From contig CM059193.1 in assembly GCA_030323885.1 (NCBI GenBank), forward strand, positions 96,092,852 through 96,156,851: a stretch of 64,000 nt of DNA, given 5' to 3'. Shown one piece after another: positions 52,740 to 63,120 of the stretch (position 1 is its first letter; every line of letters starts with the position of its first letter). The translations under genes were made by a program, and so were the position numbers. Under the pieces are notes generated by a model. It was not told the origin of the DNA, made no database searches, and saw only the letters and a program-made list of their open reading frames with translations. The stretch is from Branchipolynoe longqiensis. Taxonomy: Eukaryota > Annelida > Polychaeta > Phyllodocida > Polynoidae.

Positions 52740-53620
52740 GACTGAGCTGAAAGGACCCAACATGATATAGCGGAATGCAGGATGAAGAGTGAGACGACAG
52801 GACCAGACATGCAATATCACCAAACCTGGCAGGATGTGACATGATATCGCGTAATGCAGGATGCAGACTGAGATGACAGGACCATACATGCAATATCACC
52901 AAACCTGGCAGGACTTGACATGATATAGCCTAATGCAGGATGCAGACTGAGACGACAGGACCAGATATGCAATATCACCAAACCTGGCAGGACTCGACAT
53001 GATATAGCCTAATGAAGGATGCAGACTGAGACGACAGGACCAGATATGCAATATCACCAAACCTGGCAGGATGTGACATGATATAGCCTAATGCAGGATG
53101 CAGACTGAGACGACAGGACCAGACATGCAATATCACCAAACCTGGCAGGACTTTTTTTTTTTTTTTGGTAAAGTATTTATTCATCTGAATATGACATTTG
53201 TCAGCGCCGGAGCACTGGTCTTCCGGCCATCTTACTATCGGAATTGACATTTTAAATAATCTAAGTTTGATCAGTGCTGTATTAGTCACAGCACCGATCG
53301 TGTAGAATTAAGGGAGTGGCTCCTGCTGTATAATGTACAGCACCAGTCACTGCGGTTCATACAAGAATGGGGAGCGACTTGACATGATATAGCCTAATGC
53401 AGGATGCAGACTGAGATGACAGGACCAGACATGCAATATCACCAAACCTGGCAGGACTTGACATTATATAGCATAATGCAGGATGCAGACTGAGACGACA
53501 GGACCAGACATGCAATATCACCAAACCTGGCAGGATGTGACATGATATAGCGTAATGCAGGATGCAGACTGAGACGACAGGACCAGACATGCAGTATCAC
53601 CAAACCTTGCAGGACGTGGC
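52740..53620. repeat. 79-bp tandem array interrupted by a retroposon
   Basis: CAAACCTGGCAGGA recurs at 52821, 52900, 52979 and onward every 79 bp. Units contain GATGCAGACTGAGACGACAG and ATATAGC. The array is split at 53154-53390 and continues; diverged relatives run to about 53780. Confidence 0.93.
53154..53390 (-). mobile_element. Poly-A retroposon 3' end inside the 79-bp array
   Basis: On the minus strand AATAAATACTTTACC is followed by a run of about 15 A. The upstream part (GGCCGGAAGACCAGTGCTCC) matches 22.7 kb. GACTT at both edges fits a short target duplication in the array sequence AGGACTTGACATG. Confidence 0.75.
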
Positions 53621-54097
53621 ATAATGTAGTATAATACAGGACACTCACAGTGCCGAGAGGATTGGACATGTCCTGCAGGGATCTCACCAAGCTGGCATGA
53701 TCTGACATAAAATAGTGTAATGCAACACACCGACTGAGCCGACATGACCCATGATGCAATGCAAACATGGAAACGACGTAGCCATTCACTTGGTTGACCA
53801 AGCTGATATGCCACAAATGGTTTGCTGCCAGTAGAAATGGATGTAATGCCTCGAGATGGTATGCTTCCCTAATTTGACCAGAACATCACAGGCACCACAC
53901 AAACCAACTTTCTACTCACACCAACCTCCAGTAGCCATACTTGGGTAGACTGCTAAATCAACAACCTATAGGTATGTGTCTAAAACCAGTTATATTTCCA
54001 TGGTGATTGACGCATGTGTCAGACTGCTTTTTGTTAACTATGTATCAGGTTGTTATCCTGAGAAAAGTCTTTATTGGACTCACGTTAAATTTGCATA
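53621..54097. other. Diverged array remains, then unassigned
   Basis: Up to about 53780 weak relatives of the 79-bp unit remain (CATGATCTGACATAAAATAG). After that nothing was recognised. Confidence 0.45.
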
Positions 54098-54427
54098 GTC
54101 CGATGGTTTTGCGTTTTGGTAATTTTTTTGAGATAAATATATTAAATTTATCGGTATAGGCTACCTTATTTCAGGTTAAAGTAACTTTCATTTTAATAAG
54201 TTTTGAGATATTTGAAATTCAAACATGCAAACTTAGTTTTGGCAAGCATGCCAAAACTCTGAAGCCATAGGCTTCAACAGTAACAGGTTCTATCAAATTG
54301 TCTCAGTGTTCCCTTCTATGTGGCAATCAATGCTTAATATGTGCATCAATATCTAAGTTAGATATGTAGAGTCAAATCTATATCATTATTTTGGTTTTGA
54401 AAAGTTGATGCTTCATCGGACTATGCA
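54098..54427. mobile_element. 330-bp MITE with GCATAGTCCGATG ends
   Basis: GCATAGTCCGATG at the left is exactly inverted at the right (CATCGGACTATGC). The inside is AT-rich without an ORF. A diverged copy lies at 38365-38620. The target duplication is unclear. Confidence 0.75.
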
Positions 54428-55039
54428 GCTTTAAAGTAAATAATGCTACAGTACAGCGTCATTATGTCATATGCAAATTAAATTGGTTTATTCGCTGTGT
54501 TCTACATGTTGTTTTCTACATGACTGCATATAGGTGCTTACGGACATAGCACACTGATGATATATTTGGTAGATTTCCAATTAAATAATAAACAAGTTGT
54601 AGACTGACACCTCACCCCTATTTATTGCTAGCGTTGTTTTTATGTTGTTAATACACATTGAGAAAAAACCCAGATTTAGAACCAGTGGTTCCCTTTACCT
54701 GATGTAGTATCCAGTCTAGAAAGCTGTGCTGATAGGGTCGATACAATAATCTGACTTGACATAAATAGGCCATGAATAGAATATGTCGAGTAGACTGGTA
54801 TTGGCACCGAGGCTACCTACGGTGTAGCTCGGATTTCGCACGGAGGACATGGTGGATTGCATATAGATACACGTATCTAGTATAAAGTAATAGTATACAT
54901 GTAGCTTGAAAGTGAGCACAGTGACCGTTGGCTCACGGTGCGGAGGAGGCGGGAAGGGGAGAATGCCCGCTCTGCAGAGAATATCATCGAGATTAAGAAG
55001 GGTAGAGAGAAACCTTAAGGGGATACCATTATTTATATC
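54428..55039. other. Unassigned stretch
   Basis: No gene was recognised. It ends in an ATC microsatellite (about 55040-55067) that forms the tail of the next element. Confidence 0.35.
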
Positions 55040-55515
55040 CACATCATCATCATCATCATCATCATCATGCTGTTGGTCACGATGTGACAAGACTGCTTTC
55101 ATTACTTGACTGCCGCTCTCCATTTAGCTCTCTGCTGTGAGAGTTGCGTCCATGAGTCGGTCTTTATGTCTCTCAGCATTTCATGAAAGCTGCCTGCAAA
55201 AGTGTTGAAGTGCTGCTGGCTTTTGCAAGTTACCAGCGGCACTCTATTGGGGGGCAAATAGAGGTTTTACACCGGCAAGAACATGTCAAGAGAGGCGCAA
55301 AACTATTTGTCCCTGCAGTGGCTGGTCAGGAGATGTTGGGAGTTCCATATATCAGCTGGCCTTAATGCTGCGACAGTGACATGGTTTTATGCTTAGGGTT
55401 TGCTTCCTTAGCCTTCGGTTCTGTCAAGAACCTGTACCAGAAGGCAGTGGTTTACAACTCTGCAGGGCAGGGGCATCAAACTCCGTGAGGTATTGCTATA
55501 CCTGCAATACCTGCA
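55040..55515 (-). mobile_element. Dispersed repeat, probable LINE 3' end, copy 2
   Basis: It matches 8582-9125. The minus strand encodes SWTQLSQQRAKWRAAVK and a stop, then GATGATGATG repeats. See copy 1. Confidence 0.5.
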
Positions 55516-55839
55516 TACCAATCTACATAATGAGTTATATAACACATATATGTAGTTACTGTATATGTCCCAATAGAAGCACGCTATGCAATAGAAGCAT
55601 AGCCCCCATTTCAAGATTGAAGGCATGCAAAAATGTACGATCATATTCAGACTGAATGCACATAAAATAAGACAATCGCACATTTATTTCATAGGCATAA
55701 CAAAAACAAATAAAGATTTATGATCATATTCAGACTGAATGCACATACAATAAGACAATCACACTTTATTTCAGAGGCATGACCAAAACAAATCCATGAC
55801 ATTCTTTAGCTTAGAATAGACACTCATCCACGTGTCTGC
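55516..55839. repeat. Spacer with a 75-bp diverged duplication
   Basis: GATCATATTCAGACTGAATG and CACATAAAATAAGACAATC (or ACAATAAGACAATC) occur at about 55640 and 55725, followed each time by TTTATTTCA. Confidence 0.75.
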
Positions 55840-56315
55840 ACTCATGCAGTGCGCATCTATTGGGACATATATCTTCGTTAGGACTGGCCTATCCAGCAAC
55901 TATATAAGGAGTGTAGTCACACACTCTCTCCTCATTTCTCTTTCCTAGACTCTACCCTTTTTTTTTCTCCCAGGCATACTCCTCACCCTGACCAGGGTAG
56001 TTGTGTGCTTGGGTGGGGCCCTGTACCTTTACGTTTCTCTTGCTTTGTTCTCGTTGGTGGAACCAACTTTACCCACCCTTCCTCAAAACCCTTGCTGCTC
56101 TCTGCTGGATACAAGTGCTCAACTACCGCCGGACCGAAGAGATTCGGGGCCGCCCCAACACTTCGCTGTTTCAACATTGTAAAGATGTCCCCAGCTTCTA
56201 CAACTGTCCCTACTGAAGATTAATCTTCAACCAAAGATTGGGCCGATTTATCGGAGCCTCTCTCTAATGTTGCAGTTCTGCAACCAGCAACCGTCATAAG
56301 GTTACAAACAACCCC
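55840..56315 (+). repeat. Dispersed retroelement-like repeat, copy 2
   Basis: CTATATAAGGAGTGTAGTC (TATA-like), GTGTGCTTGGGTGGGGCCC, CCGATTTATCGGAGCC and AAGGTTACAAACAACCCC match the minus strand of 36165-36801. A short shared frame (M-AWVGP-F) exists in both but is not convincingly coding. Confidence 0.5.
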
Positions 56316-56899
56316 AAGCAAGCACTCTAGGCACAGACACTGCACCTACACCAGGAGCCTCTTGTGGTCCCAGACACACCGGGTGTGACAGCCTCAACCG
56401 CCATGCCTACAACATTGGTTCCCACTTCGATCACCGATGGAGTGGATGCTGGGGCCGGGGATGCAATCACACCCACCAAACACACCCCGGTCCAGGAGCT
56501 CTGTTGACCCTGTACCACCCACCCTGCGACGGGAGCCTGGAGGACCAACTCTGCAAGGCAACTGAGATATGGAATAAGCACCAAGAGGACTGAGTGCATC
56601 TATCATTCATATGGACTAGACAGACACTTGTGAGTGTAATATCATACCATTGAGAATGTGTATGTAAATGTACACTTTGTAATTGAGAATATATGTTATA
56701 AGTACATATTTGTGTATTGTTACTTGTCTTTTTTACTAAGAATAGAAGATGTTCCAAATTCTATTTTCTCCTCACTATATTAACTAGTCTATAAGATTAG
56801 GCATTAGTTATTAAATTTGACAATGTATATGCCAGTAAAGTAGGGAAACAGGTGCAACCAATAACGACCTCAGTCAGTAAACTTACTTCTGCGTTCAAA
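56316..56899. other. Unassigned stretch
   Basis: No gene was recognised. Confidence 0.3.
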
Positions 56900-57420
56900 T
56901 CACCGTGCACGTGCTGCAATGCTGTCTTCTTTTTCTTCTTCTTGATCGTCCATCGGTGGCGGTGATGACAGCAACTTATCATTTGTTGTGAATTCATTGA
57001 TGACCAATCAATCCGATTTGTGCTTGGAAGGTGCAATGGGACGTTGGACATGTGTGCCTTGCTGCAGTCAGAGGCTGGTGGGTGAAGGAGACAATTTGTC
57101 TTCTGCTCGCGCTTATGTTTACCTTGAGATATACGATCAGTTTCAAACGGTGGTGTGCCTTTGAAAAGCATAACATGCCATGAACACCTGTCCTTGGCCA
57201 CTGTTCCCCAGGTTGTAGCGTGGACATCAAATTTCTTCATGTTGTATTTGAGGCAATCATTGACCGTTTCCTTCTGACCATCTTGATTTCCGTGTCCTTT
57301 TACAAGTTCACAGCAGAAGAGAGCTGTCTGTTTGTATATTCTCATCCATGCGGTCTACATGACCAGTCCACCTAATTTGTGGTATCAGAACCATGCAGTC
57401 AATGCTGACCAATTTAAACT
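56900..57420 (-). pseudogene. LINE C-terminal fragment with finger-like end
   Basis: The minus strand has ALFCCELVKGHGNQDGQKET, KKFDVHATTWGTVAKDRCSW and FETDRISQGKHKREQK, the usual order at the C-terminus of RTE/Jockey-like proteins. In a neighbouring frame CPTSHCTFQAQIGLIGHQ corresponds to their final C...C...IGL..H module. It is frameshifted, with no RT present. Confidence 0.65.
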
Positions 57421-57796
57421 GTATTTTCATTTTGACCATGGACAATCCAGTAAGGATCAATTACTTGTTTGTTTAACATTAACAATCAAAAGAACATGCT
57501 ACTAGTTATGGGTAAAGTGGTTCAGGGTAGATCTGTGAATAACGCTTTAACCTATGCCGTAATGTGTTAACGGAAAGCTACAATCTCGACGACGCAGGCC
57601 TTTTTGTCTGTGAAACCTCAAGTTCGATCCTTGGAAGGAGGACGCACCATCACTCAGATAGAGGTTTCCACTGTGGTAAATAAGCACGGTGAAATAATAA
57701 CTACATGTATACACGTTTGTGATTGTTGTAGCAAGGCTCAGTAATTAGTTGGGTAACGGAGGTCCCATGGCTAATTAGGTCTGTATGACTTTTATA
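57421..57796. other. Unassigned stretch
   Basis: No feature was recognised. Confidence 0.3.
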
Positions 57797-57892
57797 CAGT
57801 AAAACCTCTCTAAATCGACCCACGATGGGACCGACTTGACATCTTGAAATGGTCTATTGTCACAGATGACATGCTGTGGTCTATTTCCGCAG
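57797..57892. mobile_element. Left end of a pogo/Tigger-like MITE
   Basis: TATACAGTAAAACCTCTCTAA has the TA target plus CAGT start typical of pogo-like elements. Only this end is present before a SINE body begins. Confidence 0.4.
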
Positions 57893-58141
57893 GTCACCAG
57901 TCATGGTCCTGGTGACCTGCGGAAATTAGGTCACCAGCACCATGACCTGATATCCCACTAGTCACATTATCCTGACACTGAGCTAACCAGTCATTGCCCT
58001 ATCCTAATCATGCCAAGTGCGATGCTAGGAAGCGACAAGCATCAAGTTTATATGTCATTGGTTTGATTCAACATGGAACCGAACTCCCGATATCCAGTAT
58101 GCGAAGCCCGCGCTCTGCCGATTCGGCCACCACGCCCGGTG
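57893..58141 (-). mobile_element. SINE family 1, copy 6
   Basis: On the minus strand GGGCGTGGTGGCCGAATCGG is followed by GGGAGTTCGGTTCCATG (B box), the common body, and an early end near GACCTAATTTCCGCAGG. The 3' tail is missing. Confidence 0.78.
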
Positions 58142-58257
58142 CAATTAACATTACTAATTGCTGATCCTTTGCTATACTTCAATACGCATTGTATAATCCA
58201 TTATGTGTGTAGTAGTTTGACAGTCAGCCTGACGTGTGTAATGATAGGATCTTAGTA

Positions 58258-58591
58258 CAGTATATCACCTTTTAAACCAAGCTCGGTTAAACCAAACGAT
58301 CGGTTAATCCAAACTTTTGTCGGCAGCCCTGCAAAATACTACAATTTATCATATAAAAAGTTGGTTAAACCAAAGTCTGTTAATCCAAAGTATCGGTTAA
58401 TCCAAACAAAATTGTTGGACCCCAGGCCACTCCTGTATGGTTAAACCAAACTGTCATGTGGTTATAAAGTCATCTGAGACCCCACTGACTTTCTTATATG
58501 ATAAATGGTAGTATTTTGCTGGGCCGCCGAAAACAGTTTAGATTAACCGATTGTTTGGTTTAACCGAGGTTGATTTAACAGGGTTATACTG
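58258..58591. mobile_element. pogo-like MITE with about 100-bp terminal inverted repeats
   Basis: CAGTATATCACCTTTTAAAC on the left pairs with the inverted CAGTATAACCCTGTTAAATC on the right. Both continue CTCGGTTAAACCAAAC, ATCGGTTAAT and GCAAAATACTAC. TA flanks both ends (58256-58257 and 58592-58593). Start CAGTATA with a TA target is known for pogo/Tigger-type elements. No transposase is encoded. Confidence 0.82.
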
Positions 58592-58728
58592 TACATACAT
58601 AACACATAGTAATCAAAGTGTTCACATACATTGTATATTACATATGTAATACACACTTACTCAAAGTCAAAGTCAAACCAATGATCGGTTAATCCAAACA
58701 AATTTCTAGGGTCCCTTCAAGTTTGGTT

Positions 58729-58848
58729 ATTATCTGTACATACATACCACTGTGTGCTTGGATGGCTGGCAGGGGGTTTAACGGGTTTATTATCTGTACA
58801 TACATACCACTGTGTGCTTGGATGGCTGGCAGGAGTTATCTGGTTATT
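58729..58848. repeat. 60-bp tandem duplication
   Basis: TTATTATCTGTACATACATA and the next 40 bp (GTGTGCTTGGATGGCTGGCAG) occur twice, exactly 60 bp apart. Confidence 0.9.
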
Positions 58849-58967
58849 AGTGCTGATATTGTGCAGCTCGAGCGGCATGGGCGAGGCCAGATTTGCACAG
58901 ACGTAAGCAAACACCAACAGGAAGTGTTTGTGTGGAAACACGCTAGCGCTTCGGGCCGAGAATCTTA

Positions 58968-59605
58968 TTCAACATTGGATAAGCAGCAAGCGTCTTGTTT
59001 GAGATGAAGCAGACATATCAGCATGACATGCAGTGATTCAACATTGGATAAGCAGCGAGCCTCTTGTTTGAGATGAAGCAGACATGTCCGCATGACCTGC
59101 AGTGATTCAACATTGGATAAGCAGTGAGAGTCTTGTTGGAGATGAAGCAGACATGTCAGCATGACATGCAGTGATTCAACATTGGATAAATACCGAGCAT
59201 CTTGTTTGAGATGAAGAGACATGTCAGCATGGCATGCAGTGATTCAACATTGGATAATCAGTGAGAGTTTTGTTGGAGATGAAGCAGACATGTCAGCATG
59301 ACATGCAGTGATTCAACATTGGATAAATACCGAGCATCTTATTTGAGATGAAGCAGACATGTCAGCATGACATGCAGTGATTCAACATTGGATAAACACC
59401 AAGCATCTTGTTTGAGACAAAGCAGACATGTCAGCATGACATGCAGTGATTCAACATTGGATAAGCAGCGAGCATCTTGTTTGAGATGAAGGAGACATGT
59501 CCGCATGTCATGCAGTGATTCAACATTGATAAATACCGAGCACCTTGTTTGAGATGAAGGAGACACGTCAGCATGCCAGGCATGCTACATCAATTAAACA
59601 GCTAG
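58968..59605. repeat. 69-bp tandem array, about nine units
   Basis: TTCAACATTGGATAA starts at 58968, 59037, 59106, 59175 and so on. Units include TTGTTTGAGATGAAGCAGAC and ATGCAGTGA. The last two units are diverged. Confidence 0.93.
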
Positions 59606-60317
59606 CGTCTTGTGTGAGACGAAGCAGACATCAGCATGACATGCATGCTACATCAATTCTTCTTTTTTTAAACCACAAAAAACAGTATTGTGTCTCGGCA
59701 TTTGATACGACGGAATACATATGAGACGAGCAATATATGCGACACAGAAGCCTGGAGAGGATACTGTGGTATTACACGGATATCAAGTAGTATATGGAAA
59801 TGGTGTCCGCTTCACAAGGACGATGTGGTTCAGTAGACCTTTTCCCAGACGAATGCACGGTGAGCTGTTCCCACAACATTAGCTCTTGTTATTTTAATCG
59901 GAGGTTTTGTTGGCAGTGGAAATCCCCTATATTATGTTGGGCAGACACGATGTGAGCTGTTGCCTGCAGCAGCAGTTCTTACCACTGACGTCACAGTGCA
60001 CGGTAGAGGTGTGTGATGTATGTAACCGCCCGACAAACCCGAAACCGAAACCCACAGTTGGCCGGCGGCACGGGCTGCGCGTTGCCGAATAAAGCATTAT
60101 GAAACCAGACGTCGTTGAGTAGAGTCGGTTCTTAATCACTATCACAAGGTGTACATCATATATTGGTGTCTGGCTGAATTAAATCAAATTACAAAATATA
60201 TAATTGCCCTTTGTCCCAACCTCGCTACGCTTGAAATGGATGGTTCTGTCTAGGAATAAGCTCACTGAGTGGACGATTGGAGCTTGCTGCTGACAACGCA
60301 GGAACAAATATGATAGA
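59606..60317. other. Unassigned stretch
   Basis: No convincing gene was found; a 61-codon frame at 59907-60092 has no recognisable features. Confidence 0.3.
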
Positions 60318-60490
60318 CCAAAGGCTGGTTAGCGCTATCAGGATAATGTGACTGAGTGGTATATCGTGTTACGGTCCTGGAATCAGTGTCCCAGTGGAGC
60401 AGTAATATGAAGTCACAGCGAATTATTTTCGTCACAAGTCGGTTCATGCCCTGATAGGACCCTAAATGTTGCTACGATGCAAAACCCCAA
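60318..60490 (+). mobile_element. SINE family 1, copy 7, 5' truncated
   Basis: Only the body and tail are present: ATCAGGATAATGTGACTGAG, CCCAGTGGAGCAGTAATATG and GTTGCTACGATGCAAAACCCC. Confidence 0.7.
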
Positions 60491-60554
60491 TCACTCACTC
60501 AATGAAAGGTGCTTTGTGTAAGTTGGTCAAACCTGTGTCACTAATGTGGGTTTG

Positions 60555-61018
60555 ATTGATTGATTGATTGGTGGTTGCTTTACATCATGTCGGCAGCATA
60601 GGCCATATTCACAGGGAGAATTATTTGTTTTTGTTTAAACCATCGCTTTTACATGTAAAAGCATACAATCAATTTTGTGTCAATGGACACTAATGAAATT
60701 TGTAAACTTACAATCATATAGTTTCTGGTCAAGCTAAATAACATTCTAAATTATATTATTATTCAATGATGAAATTTGTTTACAAACCTATATGAGGTGC
60801 TACAAACCAGCTTCCCTCAAAAAGGCTAAAATGTTTTCTTGTTTTACTTTAGTAAAAAGGTCATGCATGTTGTTTGCAGTGTAAAATTGTTGGCGCAGGG
60901 CCATGAAATCCACAAAGTTTAATAAAGTGTGTTATAATGTCAGTGAGGACTGACATCCAATACATTCAGGGGGAGGGTCCCCCTTGAGCAGAAAAAAAGT
61001 GTGTTAGCCAGAAATTGC
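60555..61018 (-). mobile_element. RNase H-type LINE, copy 2, 3' end only
   Basis: The minus strand matches the end of the 19.7-21.0 kb LINE. It retains LKGDPPPECIGCQSSLTL (C-terminal Cys pair), then the 3' UTR, and ends in CCAATCAATCAATCAATC. It starts at 61018, so only about 460 bp were copied or kept. Confidence 0.78.
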
Positions 61019-61021
61019 CCA

Positions 61022-61150
61022 CTAATGTAGGAGAATGCTTACAAACAGAGAAAGAATGCATGCAGTCAATAGGGACACAACAACTGAAAGTGACAAAACA
61101 AGGGCAGCCACAATAATATTTCGGTCTAGCGGTGAAAACAAGTCATTAGA
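61022..61150 (-). repeat. Dispersed repeat with satellite-like end, copy 2
   Basis: The complement (GACTTGTTTTCACCGCTAGA to CTGTTTGTAAGCATTCTCC) matches 29820-29960. It ends at the start of the satellite-like part. Confidence 0.65.
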
Positions 61151-61424
61151 CATAACCGCTATACGCAGCATAAACAGACCATCACAACAAAAATGTCGGT
61201 GATGTGACCATGGTAAAAACTTCAGCAAAGAGACGCCGGCAACGTTCTCTCCACTCACACACATGACTGAAGAAGGTGCAGTGGCGACGTGTCAGTTTAA
61301 ACACGGCCACTTGTAGACGTCAGCCGTCCTCGCCCCGTGAGGCTGACAGATGAAGGAGGAGCGTCGTGTGTTGAGGGTCCTCCCTCAGCCAACTCCCGTC
61401 AACATGTAAGCACTAAGGGAGGGG
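61151..61424. other. Unassigned stretch
   Basis: No feature was recognised. Confidence 0.3.
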
Positions 61425-61795
61425 AGGGCCGATGTGGGGGAAGGGAGAGGGGGCAGGGGAGAGGGGGGATGTGGGGAGGGGGGAGGGGGAGGGGAGGGGG
61501 GTGGGGAGGGGGGATGTGGGGGGAAGGGAGAGGGGGCAGGGAGAAGGGGGATGTGGGGAGGGGGGAGGGGGAGGGGAGAGGGATGGGGAGGGGGGATGTG
61601 GGGGAATGGAGAGGGGACAGGGGAGAGGGGGGGAGCGGGGGGGGAGGCAGGGGAGAGGGGGGATATGGGGGTGGGGAGGGGAGGGGGATGTGGAGAGACG
61701 TGGGGGAGGGGTGGGGGAGGGGTGAGGGGAGGGGGGATGTGGGGGAGGGGTGGGGGGATGTGGGGAGATGTGGGGATGGGGGGATGGGGGAGCAT
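61425..61795 (+). repeat. G-rich minisatellite, quadruplex-prone
   Basis: About 370 bp consist of G-runs with short GATGTGG, GGAGAG and GCAGG breaks. Blocks such as GATGTGGGGAGGGGGGAGGG recur at variable distance. Runs of four or more G are dense enough for G-quadruplexes on the plus strand. Confidence 0.9.
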
Positions 61796-61813
61796 GTCGC
61801 ATAAGCTGCAGCA

Positions 61814-61850
61814 GCCTGTACAGCCGGGAACTCGGGCCCGGCTGTACAGG
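61814..61850. repeat. 14-bp perfect inverted repeat
   Basis: CCTGTACAGCCGGG faces CCCGGCTGTACAGG across 9 bp (AACTCGGG region). It lies just after the G-rich array. No poly-U follows, so a pol III or bacterial-style terminator is not suggested. Confidence 0.8.
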
Positions 61851-62109
61851 GGCGTCTGGTCGAAGCCACACTGTTACATATTGGTCGTGTTGCAGCAGAA
61901 CGCGTACTCATGTCACAGTGTCACCTGTTAGTGCTGCTGTTAGGTGGTGCTGGGGAGTTGCTGCCTCATGTGCCCAGCTACTCATCACTGTCTTTGTTGG
62001 TAGCCAGAAGCAATGGGCCTGAAAGCACATGTGATATATATTGATCTCGACACTGTGAAATCTCATTTGCAACTGACTTTATTTAGAACGAAGAAATAAA
62101 TTACAGTGT
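61851..62109. other. Unassigned stretch
   Basis: No feature was recognised. Confidence 0.3.
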
Positions 62110-62440
62110 CCACCCTATCACTTAATTATAGGCAACACCCTATTATTTACAGGTACCACCACATTAGTTATATGTACTACTCTATCATTTATATGTACCA
62201 CATTTGACCCTACCACATACATGTACCACCCTGTCACTTATAGGGTCCACCCTATCACTTATAGGGTCCACCCTATCACGTATAGGTAACACCCCATAAC
62301 ATATATTTACCACCACATTGATCATAGGGTCCCATCCTATCATTTACAGGTACCACCATATTAATGACAGGGTCCCACCATATCACGTATAGGTACCACC
62401 ACACTAATATGGTTCCACCCTATTAGTGATAGTTACAGAA
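62110..62440. repeat. Degenerate CCACCCTATCACTTATAGG array
   Basis: About twelve imperfect units of 24-30 bp contain ACCACCCTATCAC and ATAGG or CAGGTACC. Confidence 0.8.
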
Positions 62441-62479
62441 AGGGACATCAGTAGTAGACTCTCATAGCAGAGTACACAC

Positions 62480-62845
62480 ACTGTGTGTTTCTGTACACAC
62501 CGTGTGTTTCTCTACACGCCGTGTGTTTTTGTAGACACTTTGTGTTTCTGTACACACGTGTGTTTCTGTACATTATGTGTGTTGCTGTACACACTGTGTG
62601 TTTGTGTACACATTGTGTGTTTCTGTACACTATGTGTGTTTCTGTACACACTGTGTGTTTCTGTACACATTGTCTGTTTCTGTACACACCGTCTGTTTCA
62701 GTACACACTGTCTGTTTCAGTACACACTGTATGTTTCAGTACACACTGTGTTTCAGTATATAATGTGTTTCAGTGCACACTGGTTTCGCGACACACTATG
62801 TTTCAGTACACAGTCTCTGTTTCAGTATATACTGTGTTTTTTCTG
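62480..62845. repeat. 17-19-bp TGTGTTTCTGTACACAC array
   Basis: About 20 units. Each contains the short palindrome GTGTACAC or TGTACACA. Units drift to CTGTTTCAGTACACA in the right half. Confidence 0.9.
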
Positions 62846-63120
62846 GATACACTGTAGATTGCTATTCCTTGTCTCCTACATAATTACTTTTTACCTAAGA
62901 AGAAAAAGCAGTTTTTGATAAGCGACCAAAGCCTCCGCACTGCCACCTGCCGGATAAGGGCGGTTTCCGGAAGGAGCCTGCATCGCTAACACGTCACAGG
63001 CATTGTTAGTAACATTGGTTAAACAGACAACAACAGGACTGACCTCGTCTTCACCTGCCTGCACTTAACAATGAGTGTGACCGGACGGGTGTGATTTGTT
63101 ATGGCCACCTAAAAGCTGCG
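62846..63120. other. Unassigned stretch
   Basis: No feature was recognised. Confidence 0.3.

Noticed and set aside
55983..56223. Small conserved protein shared by 36.2-36.4 kb and 56.0-56.2 kb
   Set aside because: Both stretches are copies of one repeat; substitutions and indels do not respect a reading frame.
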